Assembly: GCA_949298955.1 (NCBI GenBank)
Contig: CASFYQ010000008.1
Span: forward strand, 1-64,000
From: an uncultured Bacteroidales bacterium
GTDB taxonomy: Bacteria > Bacteroidota > Bacteroidia > Bacteroidales > Barnesiellaceae
Direction: 5' to 3'
Length of the DNA stretch: 64,000 nt
Shown here one piece after another: positions 47,274-56,787 of the stretch. The number at the start of each line of letters is the position of its first letter. Position 1 is the stretch's first letter. A model generated the notes under the pieces. That model was not told the DNA's origin. It did no database searches and was given only the letters and a program-made list of their open reading frames with translations. The translations under genes were made by a program, and so were the position numbers.

Positions 47274-48380
47274 ATGATTCTTTCCCGACTATCAATCGTC
47301 AATTTCAAGAATATCGCCCAGGCCGACTTGTATTTCTCGCCCAACATCAACTGTTTTTTGGGCAACAACGGTATGGGAAAGAGCAACCTGCTGGACGCCA
47401 TCTACTACCTCTCGTTTTGCAAAAGTTATACCCGCAACCCCGACTCGCAGAACATTCGCCACGGCGAAGATTTCTTTGTCGTACAAGGCTACTACGAGCG
47501 CAACGGCAACGACGAGGAGCTGTATTGCGGCATCAAGCGTCGGCAAAAAAAGACTTTCAAACGCAATAAAAAAGAGTATGACCGGCTGTCGGATCACATC
47601 GGATTTGCCCCGCTGGTGCTCTCGACCCCCTCGGACAACGAGCTGATTTTGGGCGGGAGCGAAGAGCGCCGCAAATTTATCGACCAGGTTATCAGCCAGT
47701 TCAACAAGCCCTATCTGGGCTCCCTCATTCGCTACAACAAGGCCCTCGAACAACGCAATGCCCTGCTGCGACAAGAGTGTACCGAAGAGATGCTCTACGA
47801 CCTTTGGGAAGAGCAGATGGACAGCGCAGCCGCCGAGATTTACGAAAGCCGCCACCGGTTCCTGCAAGCCTTTATACCGGTATTCCGCCGCTTCTACAAC
47901 GAAATTTCGTCGCAAAACGAGGCGGCCGACCTCATCTACACCTCACACCTGGCCGACGGGCCGTTGCTGCCCCAGCTGAAATCCTCGCGCCAGCGCGACC
48001 TCGCAATAGGCTACACGACCCGGGGCATACACCGCGACGATATGGAAATGATGTTGAGCGACTACCCCATGAAGCGCATCGGTTCGCAGGGGCAGTGCAA
48101 AACCTATCTCATTGCCCTGCGCCTGGCACAGTATGACTTTTTGCGAGAACAGGGCGACACCACCCCCCTGCTGCTGCTCGACGACATCTTCGACAAGCTC
48201 GATGCCGAACGAGTGAAACAGATTGTCCGTCTTGTCTCATCGGAGCATTTCGGGCAGATTTTCATCACCGACACCAACCGGCAATACCTCGACGACATCG
48301 TTCAATCGATAGGCTCCCAATACAGCATCTTCTCGGTAGACCGGGGCGCATTCAACATTTTAGAAGGAAGCATGTTATGA
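47274..48380 (+). CDS. recF: DNA replication/repair protein RecF
   Basis: This 368-residue SMC-like ATPase loads RecA at gaps with RecO and RecR. Walker A is GNNGMGKS (residues 30-37). The signature region GSQGQCKTYLIALRLAQY and Walker B LLLLDDIFDKLD lie in the C-terminal third. Its last codons overlap the DUF721 gene by four bases, giving a recF-dciA-like pair. Confidence 0.96.
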   Translation: MILSRLSIVNFKNIAQADLYFSPNINCFLGNNGMGKSNLLDAIYYLSFCKSYTRNPDSQNIRHGEDFFVVQGYYERNGNDEELYCGIKRRQKKTFKRNKKEYDRLSDHIGFAPLVLSTPSDNELILGGSEERRKFIDQVISQFNKPYLGSLIRYNKALEQRNALLRQECTEEMLYDLWEEQMDSAAAEIYESRHRFLQAFIPVFRRFYNEISSQNEAADLIYTSHLADGPLLPQLKSSRQRDLAIGYTTRGIHRDDMEMMLSDYPMKRIGSQGQCKTYLIALRLAQYDFLREQGDTTPLLLLDDIFDKLDAERVKQIVRLVSSEHFGQIFITDTNRQYLDDIVQSIGSQYSIFSVDRGAFNILEGSML

Positions 48381-48667
48381 AAAAACGGGAACCACTCTCC
48401 ATCAAAGAGATTATCGACCAATTTATCACCGAGAACGGATTAGGCCAAAAACTCGACGAAACACAGGTCATGCGCCTGTGGCCCCGCATCGCCGGCGAGA
48501 CGGTAAACGCCTATACGCAATCGATGCATGTACACAACCGCACCCTCTATGTTCACCTCACCTCGGCCGTGCTGCGCAACGAACTGATGATGCTGCGAGG
48601 CGAACTGCTGCGCCGCTATAATGCCGAGTTTGGCTACTCGGTAATCGACAATATCATTTTCAGATAA
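48377..48667 (+). CDS. DUF721 (DciA-like) protein
   Basis: This 96-residue protein matches DUF721: MRLWPRIAGETVNAYTQ in the middle, then LYVHLTSAVLRNELMMLRGELLRRYN. Members related to DciA help load the replicative helicase in many bacteria. Four-base overlap with recF supports a role in DNA replication or repair. Confidence 0.85.
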   Translation: MKKREPLSIKEIIDQFITENGLGQKLDETQVMRLWPRIAGETVNAYTQSMHVHNRTLYVHLTSAVLRNELMMLRGELLRRYNAEFGYSVIDNIIFR

Positions 48668-48679
48668 AACCTATCCCAT

Positions 48680-49123
48680 ATGGAACAAACCGCTACCCCC
48701 CTATTTCACCATACCCTACCGCTACAAATCAGATTCAACGATGTTGACCTGCTGGGGCATGTCAATAACTCGGTCTATTTCTCGTTCTACGACCTGGGCA
48801 AATCGCGCTATTTCGAAGCTGTCAAAGCTCAAAACATCGACTGGAAAAAGGCCGATGTCGTGATTGCCAACGTAAATGCCGATTTCGTGTCGCCCATCTA
48901 CCCGGGCGAACCCGTCGCCGTACAGACCTGTACCACCGAAATAGGCAACCGCAGTTTCAAATTGTTACAACAGATTATCAACAGCGAAACGGGACAAGTA
49001 AAAGGCGTGTGCCGCACCGTGATGGTGGGATTCGACATCAAGACCGGTGTAGCCGCTGCCGTGAGCGACGAATGGAAAGAGGCCATCTGCCGTTTCGAGG
49101 GGAAAGAGCTGCGAAAAAAATAA
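48680..49123 (+). CDS. Acyl-CoA thioesterase (4HBT hot-dog fold)
   Basis: This 147-residue protein has a single hot-dog domain. RFNDVDLLGHVNNSVYFSFYDLGKSRYF holds the usual catalytic Asp and the HVNN helix. It would hydrolyse acyl-CoA or acyl-ACP thioesters; the substrate is unknown. It starts 12 bases after the DUF721 gene. Confidence 0.88.
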   Translation: MEQTATPLFHHTLPLQIRFNDVDLLGHVNNSVYFSFYDLGKSRYFEAVKAQNIDWKKADVVIANVNADFVSPIYPGEPVAVQTCTTEIGNRSFKLLQQIINSETGQVKGVCRTVMVGFDIKTGVAAAVSDEWKEAICRFEGKELRKK

Positions 49124-49206
49124 CCTGTGCGCCCCACAATCTCCCAGCGATTTATTATTTTTGTAACAATTTTACAGATGTTGTCTCAAACCTATCTGCT
49201 ATAAAT

Positions 49207-49824
49207 ATGAATTTCAACGAAAAAATACAGGATATCCTGCACAAAGAGGCCCAAGCCATTCTCGATATCCCCGTTTCAGACCAATTTGAAAAAGCCGTAA
49301 ATCTCATTGTCGAGCAAGTGCACCAAAAGGGTGGCAAGCTCGTTACCAGCGGAATGGGCAAAGCCGGGCAGATTGCCATGAATATCGCCACCACTTTCTG
49401 CTCGACCGGCACGCCGGCCGTATTCCTGCACCCCAGCGAGGCTCAACACGGCGACTTGGGCATCTTGCAAAAGAACGATTTGATGCTGGTCATCTCCAAC
49501 TCGGGCAAAACCCGCGAAATACTCGAACTGCTCCAATTAGCCTCTAACCTGATGCCCGACCTGAAATTCATCGTCATCACCGGCAACAACCAAAGTGAAC
49601 TCGCCCAACGGGCCGACGTATGCCTCTTCACCGGCGCCCCCGGAGAGGTATGCCCCCTCGGACTCACCCCCACGACCTCGACCACGCTCATGACCGTAAT
49701 CGGCGACATTCTGGTGGTGGGCGCGATGGAAGCCACCCATTTCGATGCACACCAGTATGCCCTGCGCCATCATGGAGGTTATTTGGGGACCCGCTCCCGG
49801 GAACAAAGTCAGAAAAAAATTTAA
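49207..49824 (+). CDS. SIS-domain sugar-phosphate isomerase (KdsD/GutQ-like)
   Basis: This 205-residue protein has one SIS domain. LVTSGMGKAGQIAMNIATTFCSTGTPAVFLHPSEAQHGDLG and VISNSGKTREILELL are typical of arabinose-5-phosphate isomerases of the KpsF/GutQ family. PLGLTPTTSTTLM is a further family mark. The C-terminal CBS pair of full-length KdsD is absent. It may supply arabinose 5-phosphate for Kdo. The PfkB-type kinase gene follows after a few bases. Confidence 0.85.
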   Translation: MNFNEKIQDILHKEAQAILDIPVSDQFEKAVNLIVEQVHQKGGKLVTSGMGKAGQIAMNIATTFCSTGTPAVFLHPSEAQHGDLGILQKNDLMLVISNSGKTREILELLQLASNLMPDLKFIVITGNNQSELAQRADVCLFTGAPGEVCPLGLTPTTSTTLMTVIGDILVVGAMEATHFDAHQYALRHHGGYLGTRSREQSQKKI

Positions 49825-49839
49825 TTTCAAGTGAACCGT

Positions 49840-50766
49840 ATGCGCAAAATCATAGGAATAGGCGAATCCATTCTCGATATTATTTTTCGCAACCAGCAGC
49901 CCTCTCATGCCGTCCCGGGAGGCTCCACGTTCAACACCCTCATCTCGCTGGGAAGGCTCGGTGTACCCACCTCGTTTATCAGCGAAATCGGGCAAGACAC
50001 GGTAGGCAATATCATTCTCGATTTCATGCGGGAAAACCACGTAGGCACCGAGAATCTCGATGTTTTCTACGAAGGGAAAACACCTATCTCACTGGCCTTC
50101 CTCGACGAGCACAACGAGGCACAATACATGTTTTACAGTCAGTTCCCGCCGAAACGGCTCAATTTCGTGTGGCCCCGCATCGACCAGGACGACATCATCG
50201 TCTTCGGCTCTTATTTCGCCCTCAATCCCGCCTTGCACGAAAAGGTTCGCGAGTTTATCACTTTCGCCAAAGATCGCAAAGCCATCATCTACTACGACCC
50301 CAATTTCCGCAATGCCCATGCCCACGAAGCGGTAAAACTCATGCCTTCGGTACTCGAGAATCTTGAATATGCCGACCTGGTCAAAGGCTCTACCGAAGAT
50401 TTCGGCAACCTGTTCCACCTTACCGATGCCCGAAAAATCTATCTCGACCACATCAAGTTCTACTGCCCCAATTTCATCTGCACCCAGGGGGGCGCCGGTG
50501 CCGAACTCTTCTGCGCTCAGGGGAACCGGCACTTTGCGGGTACACCCATCACACCGGTGAGTACCATCGGAGCGGGCGACTCGTTCAACGCAGGGATTCT
50601 CTTCGGACTCATCAAACACGACATCACTCTCGACCGCCTGTATGCCCTCACCCCCGAGGAGTGGGCTCCCATTATCCAGTACGGTATCGAGTTTGCCACT
50701 GCCGTTTGCCAAAGCATGGACAACTATATCGACCGCGAAATGGCCGCCCGATACAAGGAGTCCTAA
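49840..50766 (+). CDS. PfkB-family carbohydrate kinase
   Basis: This 308-residue ribokinase-like enzyme starts KIIGIGESILDIIF, has the first signature GGSTFNTLISLGRLG (about residues 28-42) and the catalytic STIGAGDSFNAGIL near residue 247, with Asp as base. It would phosphorylate a sugar, with the exact one unknown (fructokinase-like). ATG 49840 matches the family start; an in-frame GTG lies nine bases earlier. The pairing with a sugar-phosphate isomerase suggests a common pathway. Confidence 0.9.
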   Translation: MRKIIGIGESILDIIFRNQQPSHAVPGGSTFNTLISLGRLGVPTSFISEIGQDTVGNIILDFMRENHVGTENLDVFYEGKTPISLAFLDEHNEAQYMFYSQFPPKRLNFVWPRIDQDDIIVFGSYFALNPALHEKVREFITFAKDRKAIIYYDPNFRNAHAHEAVKLMPSVLENLEYADLVKGSTEDFGNLFHLTDARKIYLDHIKFYCPNFICTQGGAGAELFCAQGNRHFAGTPITPVSTIGAGDSFNAGILFGLIKHDITLDRLYALTPEEWAPIIQYGIEFATAVCQSMDNYIDREMAARYKES

Positions 50767-50834
50767 TAATACAAATTCCCTATAAATATTCTAAAATAAA
50801 ACAAACCCTCGAACAGCTAACTATCGCATAGTCT

Positions 50835-50842
50835 TATATTTG
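50835..50842 (+). promoter_or_regulatory. -7 element for the phosphatase-like lipoprotein
   Basis: TATATTTG lies 28 bases before ATG 50870 and excludes the start at 50840, which is inside the element. Confidence 0.55.
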
Positions 50843-50869
50843 CACAAAATCTTCATCACCCATACAGAT

Positions 50870-51922
50870 ATGCGTTATCTACAACTCTGTTCTTTGCTTC
50901 TCGCATTGAGTGCCTGCTCTACGCACAGCGCAGACATCGACGTTGCTTGTGAGATTGATCAGCGAAACAATTATTTGTTGAAATGGGAAACGACTCCGAA
51001 AATCGAAGGCGAAGTGCAGATTTACCAATCGACCGACCCCGAACGGTTCGATACCGAGCAGGCTCCGGTGAGAACAGCCCGTATCCAGACAGGATATATC
51101 CTCATACCCGACAGTCTGTCTTCCCAGCGCGCATATTTTCTCTTGCGATTCAACGGTTGCGACGACCACATCGTAGGAGCACGGGCCGAGCGGTTGAAAT
51201 ACATCGAAAATTTCAGAGACCTGGGAGGCTATACCGCCAAAAACGGCAAGCAACTGCGATGGGGAAAGATATTCCGCTCGGGTGAATTAAACACCTTGAC
51301 GGCAAGCAGCATCACCCGCATCAACAACATGGGTATCAAGACTCTTATCGATTTCAGGGACAACGAAGACATAATCAAACCCAGCCCCGAGCTCAACCTT
51401 GAAAACGTCATCAACTTGCCGGGAGCGCTCCATTATCGGCAAAACCTGTTCCCCCGGCTCGAAAAAGACGAGCTGAGACGAGGCGATGCCAACCTCTTCA
51501 TGCAAGACTTGTATGTGGCAATGGTCTCGGGATCGAAACGAGCCTTCAAGTCGATGTTCAACCAACTGTTGGTCGAGGACAACTACCCCGTCGTGCTCAG
51601 TTGCGTGAACGGCAAGGACTATACGGGTTTTGCCGTGTCGCTGTTGCTCAGCGCCCTCGATATGCCCGAAGAGGTAATTATGAACGACTACCTGCTCTCC
51701 AACCGCTATTTCGACAAGCGGCGCACGACATTCGACCCCAAAGACTGCTGCGACGACACCCAAGAGGCTCTCTCGCTCATACAATCTGCCGACAGCCGTT
51801 TCCTCTCCTACGCCCGCGACTACATTCGCCAGCACTACGGTTCGATAAACAACTACCTCGAAAAAGAGTTGGGAGTAACCCCCGAGAAACGCCGGCAACT
51901 GAAACACTATCTGCTGCACTGA
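50870..51922 (+). CDS. Tyrosine-phosphatase-like lipoprotein lacking the catalytic arginine
   Basis: This 350-residue protein has a lipoprotein signal (LLLALSAC, Cys about 16), an N-terminal Ig-like region (to about 115) and a DSP-type tyrosine/serine phosphatase fold. Family motifs include NFRDLGGYTAKNGKQLRWGKIFRSG and IKTLIDFRDNED. The P-loop reads SCVNGKDYTGF: Cys245 is kept, but the Arg of the CX5R motif is Tyr251 and the usual preceding His is Ser. In canonical enzymes (HCxxGKDRTG) that Arg binds phosphate, so this is probably a pseudo-phosphatase or has another role. It is exported and membrane-anchored. Confidence 0.82.
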   Translation: MRYLQLCSLLLALSACSTHSADIDVACEIDQRNNYLLKWETTPKIEGEVQIYQSTDPERFDTEQAPVRTARIQTGYILIPDSLSSQRAYFLLRFNGCDDHIVGARAERLKYIENFRDLGGYTAKNGKQLRWGKIFRSGELNTLTASSITRINNMGIKTLIDFRDNEDIIKPSPELNLENVINLPGALHYRQNLFPRLEKDELRRGDANLFMQDLYVAMVSGSKRAFKSMFNQLLVEDNYPVVLSCVNGKDYTGFAVSLLLSALDMPEEVIMNDYLLSNRYFDKRRTTFDPKDCCDDTQEALSLIQSADSRFLSYARDYIRQHYGSINNYLEKELGVTPEKRRQLKHYLLH

Positions 51923-52050
51923 TACCCGGCCGGCTGTACCTCGCTCCCCCGCATGCCACACAGGTTCACAACACCCCGGCAAGCTGCGTTCCCAATAACA
52001 AAATGACATCGAAGGTATCGCCACACCGGCAATATATCCCGATTTTTTCG

Positions 52051-52058
52051 TACCTTTG
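52051..52058 (+). promoter_or_regulatory. -7 element for the DEAD-box helicase gene
   Basis: TACCTTTG precedes a leader of about 115 bases before the helicase start. Long leaders are common for such helicases, but I see no strong structure here. Confidence 0.45.
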
Positions 52059-52181
52059 CCGCCGAAAATAAAAACTTTAACGTACGACAAGTCTCCGTTC
52101 CCCCTCTCCCCTTAACCCTGTTTGAGGGCAAAGAAAGGCCTTGTGCCCCTGCGATAAAGCAAAAAAACGACAACTACATAG

Positions 52182-53981
52182 ATGAAAAATTTCCAAGAAT
52201 TAGGTATCTGCGACGAGATACTGAGAGCGATTACCGAGTTGGGATATGAGAATCCCATGCCCGTACAGGAACAGGTAATCCCCCACCTGCTGAACGAAGA
52301 GACCGATTTAGTAGCTTTGGCTCAAACCGGTACGGGAAAAACGGCCGCTTTCGGTCTGCCCGTTATACAACGCATCGACCTCGGCCTGTGCCAGCCACAG
52401 GCCCTTATCCTGTCGCCCACACGCGAGCTCTGCCTGCAAATTGCCGGCGACCTTACCGACTACTCACAATACATCGACGGGCTGCGCATTCTGCCCGTAT
52501 ACGGAGGCTCGAGCATCGAGAGCCAGATACGCACACTCAAAAAGGGGGTACACATCATCGTGGCTACCCCGGGACGCCTCATCGACCTGCTCGAACGGAA
52601 AACGGTGAAGCTCGACCACGTGTCGACCGTAATCATGGACGAAGCCGACGAAATGCTCAACATGGGATTCCTCGACAGCATCAACGCCATTCTCGCCCAA
52701 GTGCCCCAAGAGCGCAAAATGCTCCTCTTCTCAGCCACCATGCCGCGCGAAATCGAGCAAATCGCCCGTACCTACATGCACAACCCCAAAGAGATTGTGG
52801 TGGGCAGCCGCAACGAAGGTGCCGAAAATGTGCGCCACGTCTACTACATGGTGCACGCCAAAGACAAATATCAGGCTCTAAAACGCATTGCCGATTACTA
52901 TCCCTCGATATACGGTATTATCTTCTGTCGCACACGGCGCGAAACACAAGAAATTGCCGACCAACTGATTGCCGACGGCTATAATGCCGACTCGCTGCAC
53001 GGCGAACTGTCGCAAGCACAGCGCGATGCCGTCATGCAAAAGTTCCGCCTGCGCAACCTGCAACTGCTCGTCGCCACCGATGTGGCGGCCCGGGGACTCG
53101 ACGTGACCGACCTCACCCACGTAATCAACTACGGCCTGCCCGACGACATCGAAACCTACACCCACCGCAGCGGCCGCACCGGCCGTGCCGGGAAATCGGG
53201 CATATCGGTCGCCATCGTACACAGTCGCGAGAAAGGCAAGATGCGGGCCATCGAGAAAATCATCGGCAAGAAATTCGAACGTGGACTGGTTCCCACCGGC
53301 GAACAGATTTGCGAAAAACAACTCTTCAACCTCGCCGACCGCATCGAGAAAGTAAAGGTAAACGAAGAAGAAATCGCAAAATACCTGCCCAACATCTCGC
53401 GCAAACTGGGGTGGCTCACCGAGCAAGACCTCATCAAACGCATCGTATCGCTCGAATTTAACCGCCTCATCGACTACTACCGCGACACCCCCGACCTCGA
53501 CCTGCCCGACGAGAACACCCGTAAACCCAAGGGCGAAAAGGACGCAAAAGAGGGACGCAAAGGCCGGAATAAAGACAGCCGCATCGCCGAAGAAGGTTTC
53601 GAACGAATATATATCAACCTGGGCAAAGCCCACGGATTCTTCCCGCCCAACCTCATCGAGATGGTCAACTCGCTCGTGCCCGGACGCGTGAACATCGGGC
53701 GCATCGACCTGCTGCCCGCCTACTCGCTCTTCGATGTCGAAAAAGGGGCTGCCAAAAAAGTCGCAGGAGCCTTGAAAGGCTGCGAATTTTACGGCCACCG
53801 CATCTATGCCGAGATTGCCACCGACAAAGACTATGCCGCCAAAGGGAAGAAAAAAGGCAAAGAGGGAGACAGGAACCGCAAAGGCGAGAAGCACTACGGC
53901 TCACCCCGAAAAGGCAATACCGGCAACCGTTTCACCCACGAACGCCGCACATCGGGCCCTCGCAAGGAACGCCGTAAATAA
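52182..53981 (+). CDS. DEAD-box RNA helicase with DbpA-type RNA-binding domain
   Basis: This 599-residue ATP-dependent RNA helicase has AQTGTGKT (47-54), PTRELCLQIA, TPGRLIDLL and DEAD (153-156). SAT and HRSGRTGRAG complete the two RecA-like domains. A DbpA/CsdA-type RNA-binding domain lies at about 480-555 (YINLGKAHGFFPPNLIEMVN), followed by a Lys/Gly/Arg-rich tail. It probably acts in ribosome assembly or mRNA turnover and resembles DeaD. Confidence 0.95.
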   Translation: MKNFQELGICDEILRAITELGYENPMPVQEQVIPHLLNEETDLVALAQTGTGKTAAFGLPVIQRIDLGLCQPQALILSPTRELCLQIAGDLTDYSQYIDGLRILPVYGGSSIESQIRTLKKGVHIIVATPGRLIDLLERKTVKLDHVSTVIMDEADEMLNMGFLDSINAILAQVPQERKMLLFSATMPREIEQIARTYMHNPKEIVVGSRNEGAENVRHVYYMVHAKDKYQALKRIADYYPSIYGIIFCRTRRETQEIADQLIADGYNADSLHGELSQAQRDAVMQKFRLRNLQLLVATDVAARGLDVTDLTHVINYGLPDDIETYTHRSGRTGRAGKSGISVAIVHSREKGKMRAIEKIIGKKFERGLVPTGEQICEKQLFNLADRIEKVKVNEEEIAKYLPNISRKLGWLTEQDLIKRIVSLEFNRLIDYYRDTPDLDLPDENTRKPKGEKDAKEGRKGRNKDSRIAEEGFERIYINLGKAHGFFPPNLIEMVNSLVPGRVNIGRIDLLPAYSLFDVEKGAAKKVAGALKGCEFYGHRIYAEIATDKDYAAKGKKKGKEGDRNRKGEKHYGSPRKGNTGNRFTHERRTSGPRKERRK

Positions 53982-54026
53982 CAGACACCCGGCGCTCCAC
54001 CCCGACCCGGCGAACTGCACAATCAT

Positions 54027-54069
54027 AAAATGCCCCGTCCCCCTTCAACACGAAGGCCCGGGGCATTTT
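54027..54069 (+). terminator. Terminator after the helicase gene
   Basis: A 10-bp stem (54027-54036 with 54060-54069), extended by further partial pairing inside, 45 bases after the stop. Confidence 0.7.
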
Positions 54070-54235
54070 CCATATCACAGCCCGTCTTGAATGCCCCTTA
54101 GCCCCCTATCGACAGCAGCCTGCCAAGGCACAAGGCCACCCGTCAAACCGCACGACAGGCTCAAAGACACCATGTACCTCTTGGAGAAACAAAAGATAAT
54201 ACCCCTTTGGAATAACAACGGGGGCAAAATTTTCA

Positions 54236-54243
54236 TATATTTG
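54236..54243 (+). promoter_or_regulatory. -7 element for the tdh-kbl operon
   Basis: TATATTTG lies 60 bases before the start, with TTTG (54216-54219) 16 bases upstream, a slightly short spacer. Confidence 0.5.
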
Positions 54244-54302
54244 CCCCAAAGAACCTTAATATATTCAATGCACATCAACCCGATTAAAAAGGCAGCATAG
54301 AC

Positions 54303-55259
54303 ATGAAAAAAATTCTTGTAATCGGATCGACCGGACAAATAGGTTCGGCGCTAATCACAAAACTCCGCAACGAGTATGGCAGCGACAACGTCGTGGCCGG
54401 CTATATCGAGGGGGTACCCCTGAACGACGAACTGAAAAACGGAGGCCCCTTGGAAATTGCCGACGTAACCAATGCCCCCCAAATTGCAGCCATCGTCGAC
54501 AAATACAAAATCGACTCTATCTACAATCTGGCAGCCATACTCTCGGCCCAAGCCGAAAAGAAACCGTTGCTGGCCTGGAATATCCAGATAGGCGGTGTGC
54601 TCAACCTGCTCGAAATCTCGCGCGAAAAAGGCTGCTCGCTTTTCACCCCCAGCTCCATAGGAGCTTTCGGCGATTCCTCTCCCAAGAAAAAGACTCCACA
54701 AGAAACCATACAGCGCCCCCGCACTATCTACGGAGTAAGCAAAGTATCGTGCGAATTGCTAAGCGACTACTATTTCTACCGCTACGGAGTCGACACCCGT
54801 TCGGTGCGATTCCCCGGCCTCATCTCCTACGAAACCCTGCCGGGCGGCGGTACAACCGACTATGCCGTAGAAATCTACTATGCCGCTGTAAAAGGCGAGA
54901 AATTTGAAATCCCCGTCAAAGCCGGCACGTTCATGGACATGATGTATATGCCCGATGCTCTCAAAGCCATGGTAATGCTCATGGAAGCCGATCCCTCGCG
55001 GCTGAAACACCGCAACTCGTTCAACATCGCCTCCATGAGTTTCGACCCCGAAATCATCTACCATGAAATCCAAAAATTCTATCCCGATTTCAAAGCCGAA
55101 TATAAAATCGACCCCGTGCGTCAGCAAATCGCCGACTCATGGCCCGACATGCTCGACGACTCCTGCGCCCGGGCCGAATGGGACTGGCAGCCCGACTACG
55201 ACCTCGAATCGATGTCGGTCGACATGATTTCGCACCTCAAAAAGAAACTCCTTAAATAA
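54303..55259 (+). CDS. L-threonine 3-dehydrogenase, SDR type
   Basis: This 318-residue extended short-chain dehydrogenase has the NAD motif GSTGQIGSAL (residues 8-17), a PSSIGAFG segment and the catalytic Tyr/Lys in YGVSKVSCELL. RFPGLISYETLPGGGTTDYAVEIYYAA is typical of SDR-type threonine dehydrogenases rather than the zinc type. It oxidises threonine to 2-amino-3-oxobutyrate. The next gene encodes the enzyme that cleaves this product, which makes the assignment firm. Confidence 0.93.
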   Translation: MKKILVIGSTGQIGSALITKLRNEYGSDNVVAGYIEGVPLNDELKNGGPLEIADVTNAPQIAAIVDKYKIDSIYNLAAILSAQAEKKPLLAWNIQIGGVLNLLEISREKGCSLFTPSSIGAFGDSSPKKKTPQETIQRPRTIYGVSKVSCELLSDYYFYRYGVDTRSVRFPGLISYETLPGGGTTDYAVEIYYAAVKGEKFEIPVKAGTFMDMMYMPDALKAMVMLMEADPSRLKHRNSFNIASMSFDPEIIYHEIQKFYPDFKAEYKIDPVRQQIADSWPDMLDDSCARAEWDWQPDYDLESMSVDMISHLKKKLLK

Positions 55260-55266
55260 AACGCCT

Positions 55267-56460
55267 ATGTTTACACAAATGAAAGAGCATCTGGCCAATC
55301 AGCTCGCCGAGATAAAGGCCAACGGATTGTACAAGGTAGAACGTACCATCATTACCCCGCAAAGTTCGGCTATCCGGATTGCCGAGAAAAACGGCAAAGT
55401 ACTCAATTTCTGTGCCAACAATTACCTGGGACTCTCGGACAACTCCCGGCTCATCGCCGCTGCCAAGAAAGCGATGGATACTCACGGGTTCGGCATGTCG
55501 TCCGTACGCTTCATTTGCGGAGCGCAAGACCTGCACCGTGAACTCGAAAAAGCGATTGCCCGCTATTTCAAGACCGAAGACACCATTCTCTACGCTGCCT
55601 GCTTCGATGCCAACGGTGGCGTATTCGAGCCCCTCTTCACCGAAGAAGACGCCATTATATCCGATGCCCTCAACCACGCCTCGATTATCGATGGTGTGCG
55701 CTTGTGCAAAGCCAAACGTTACCGCTATGCCAACGCCAACATGGAAGAGCTCGAGCATTGCCTGCAAGAAGCGCAAGCTCAACGCTTCCGCATCATCGTG
55801 ACCGACGGCGTCTTCTCGATGGACGGTAACGTAGCTCCCATGGACAAAATCTGTGATCTGGCCGAGAAATACAACGCCCTCGTGATGGTTGACGAATGCC
55901 ACTCGGCCGGTGTCGTAGGCCCGCGCGGACGAGGAGTGAGCGAGCTCTTCAACCTCTATGGACGAATCGACATACACACAGGCACACTGGGCAAAGCTTT
56001 CGGCGGCGCCATCGGCGGATTCACCACCGGACCGAAAGAGATTATCGACATGCTGCGTCAACGGTCGAGACCCTACCTCTTCTCCAACTCACTGCCCCCC
56101 GCCGTAGTAGGTGCCGGCATCGAAGTATTCAAAATGCTCGACGAGAGCGACGAACTGCACGACCGACTGATGGAAAACGTCACCTATTTCCGCGATAAAA
56201 TGATGGCTGCCGGGTTCGACATCAAACCCACCCAATCGGCCATCTGCGCCGTCATGCTCTACGATGCCAAACTGTCGCAGACCTTCGCCGCCCAAATGCT
56301 CGACGAAGGCATCTATGTAACCGGCTTCTACTATCCTGTCGTACCGCAAGGCCAAGCCCGCATACGCGTACAGCTCTCGGCCGCCCACAAGCGCGAAGAG
56401 CTCGATGCTTGTGTCGCAGCCTTCATCAAAGTAGGCAAAAACCTGGGCGTGCTCAAATAG
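55267..56460 (+). CDS. kbl: Glycine C-acetyltransferase (2-amino-3-ketobutyrate CoA ligase)
   Basis: This 397-residue PLP enzyme of the alpha-oxoamine synthase family splits 2-amino-3-ketobutyrate with CoA into glycine and acetyl-CoA. The PLP lysine is Lys243 in GTLGKAFGGAIGG; MVDECHSAGVVGPRGRG holds the PLP-binding Asp and His. It follows tdh after seven bases, completing the threonine-to-glycine pathway. Confidence 0.95.
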   Translation: MFTQMKEHLANQLAEIKANGLYKVERTIITPQSSAIRIAEKNGKVLNFCANNYLGLSDNSRLIAAAKKAMDTHGFGMSSVRFICGAQDLHRELEKAIARYFKTEDTILYAACFDANGGVFEPLFTEEDAIISDALNHASIIDGVRLCKAKRYRYANANMEELEHCLQEAQAQRFRIIVTDGVFSMDGNVAPMDKICDLAEKYNALVMVDECHSAGVVGPRGRGVSELFNLYGRIDIHTGTLGKAFGGAIGGFTTGPKEIIDMLRQRSRPYLFSNSLPPAVVGAGIEVFKMLDESDELHDRLMENVTYFRDKMMAAGFDIKPTQSAICAVMLYDAKLSQTFAAQMLDEGIYVTGFYYPVVPQGQARIRVQLSAAHKREELDACVAAFIKVGKNLGVLK

Positions 56461-56485
56461 CCATTTTATCCCCTCCATATCCACA

Positions 56486-56517
56486 GGACGCCTCTTTTCA
56501 TGTGAAAAGGGGCGTCC
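56486..56517 (+). terminator. Terminator of the tdh-kbl operon
   Basis: A 15-bp stem with one mismatch (56486-56500 with 56503-56517), 25 bases after the kbl stop. Confidence 0.8.
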
Positions 56518-56606
56518 CGGCTTTAAATCCCCAAAGACAGACTACCCTCTCGTCGACACTCTTCATGAGCCTCTTGAAACCACGCCGCAAGAAAAACAAA
56601 AAAATA

Positions 56607-56638
56607 TTTGTGCCTTTCTGCGAGAATTACTATCTTTG
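56607..56638 (+). promoter_or_regulatory. Consensus promoter for tRNA-Met
   Basis: TTTG (56607-56610), a 20-base spacer and TATCTTTG (56631-56638) lie 26 bases before the tRNA. Confidence 0.8.
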
Positions 56639-56664
56639 TGCTCGCTTACGGAGGTATCCGTATC

Positions 56665-56738
56665 GGTCCTATAGCTCAGTTGGTTAGAGCATCTGACTCA
56701 TAATCAGGGGGTCCTTGGTTCAAGCCCAAGTGGGACCA
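56665..56738 (+). tRNA. tRNA-Met (anticodon CAT, elongator type)
   Basis: The cloverleaf is complete: acceptor GGTCCTA with TGGGACC, D-arm GCTC...GAGC and anticodon loop CTCATAA. The 3' CCA is not fully encoded (A then CA). The anticodon stem lacks the three G-C pairs of initiator tRNA. A CAT anticodon could also be tRNA-Ile2 after lysidine modification; Met is more likely. Confidence 0.9.
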
Positions 56739-56755
56739 CATGACAAAAACAGTTG

Positions 56756-56787
56756 CAAGGCAAAACTCGCGAATGAGTTTTGCCTTG
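56756..56787 (+). terminator. Terminator after tRNA-Met
   Basis: A perfect 13-bp stem (56756-56768 with 56775-56787), six-base loop, then a T-rich stretch. Confidence 0.85.
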
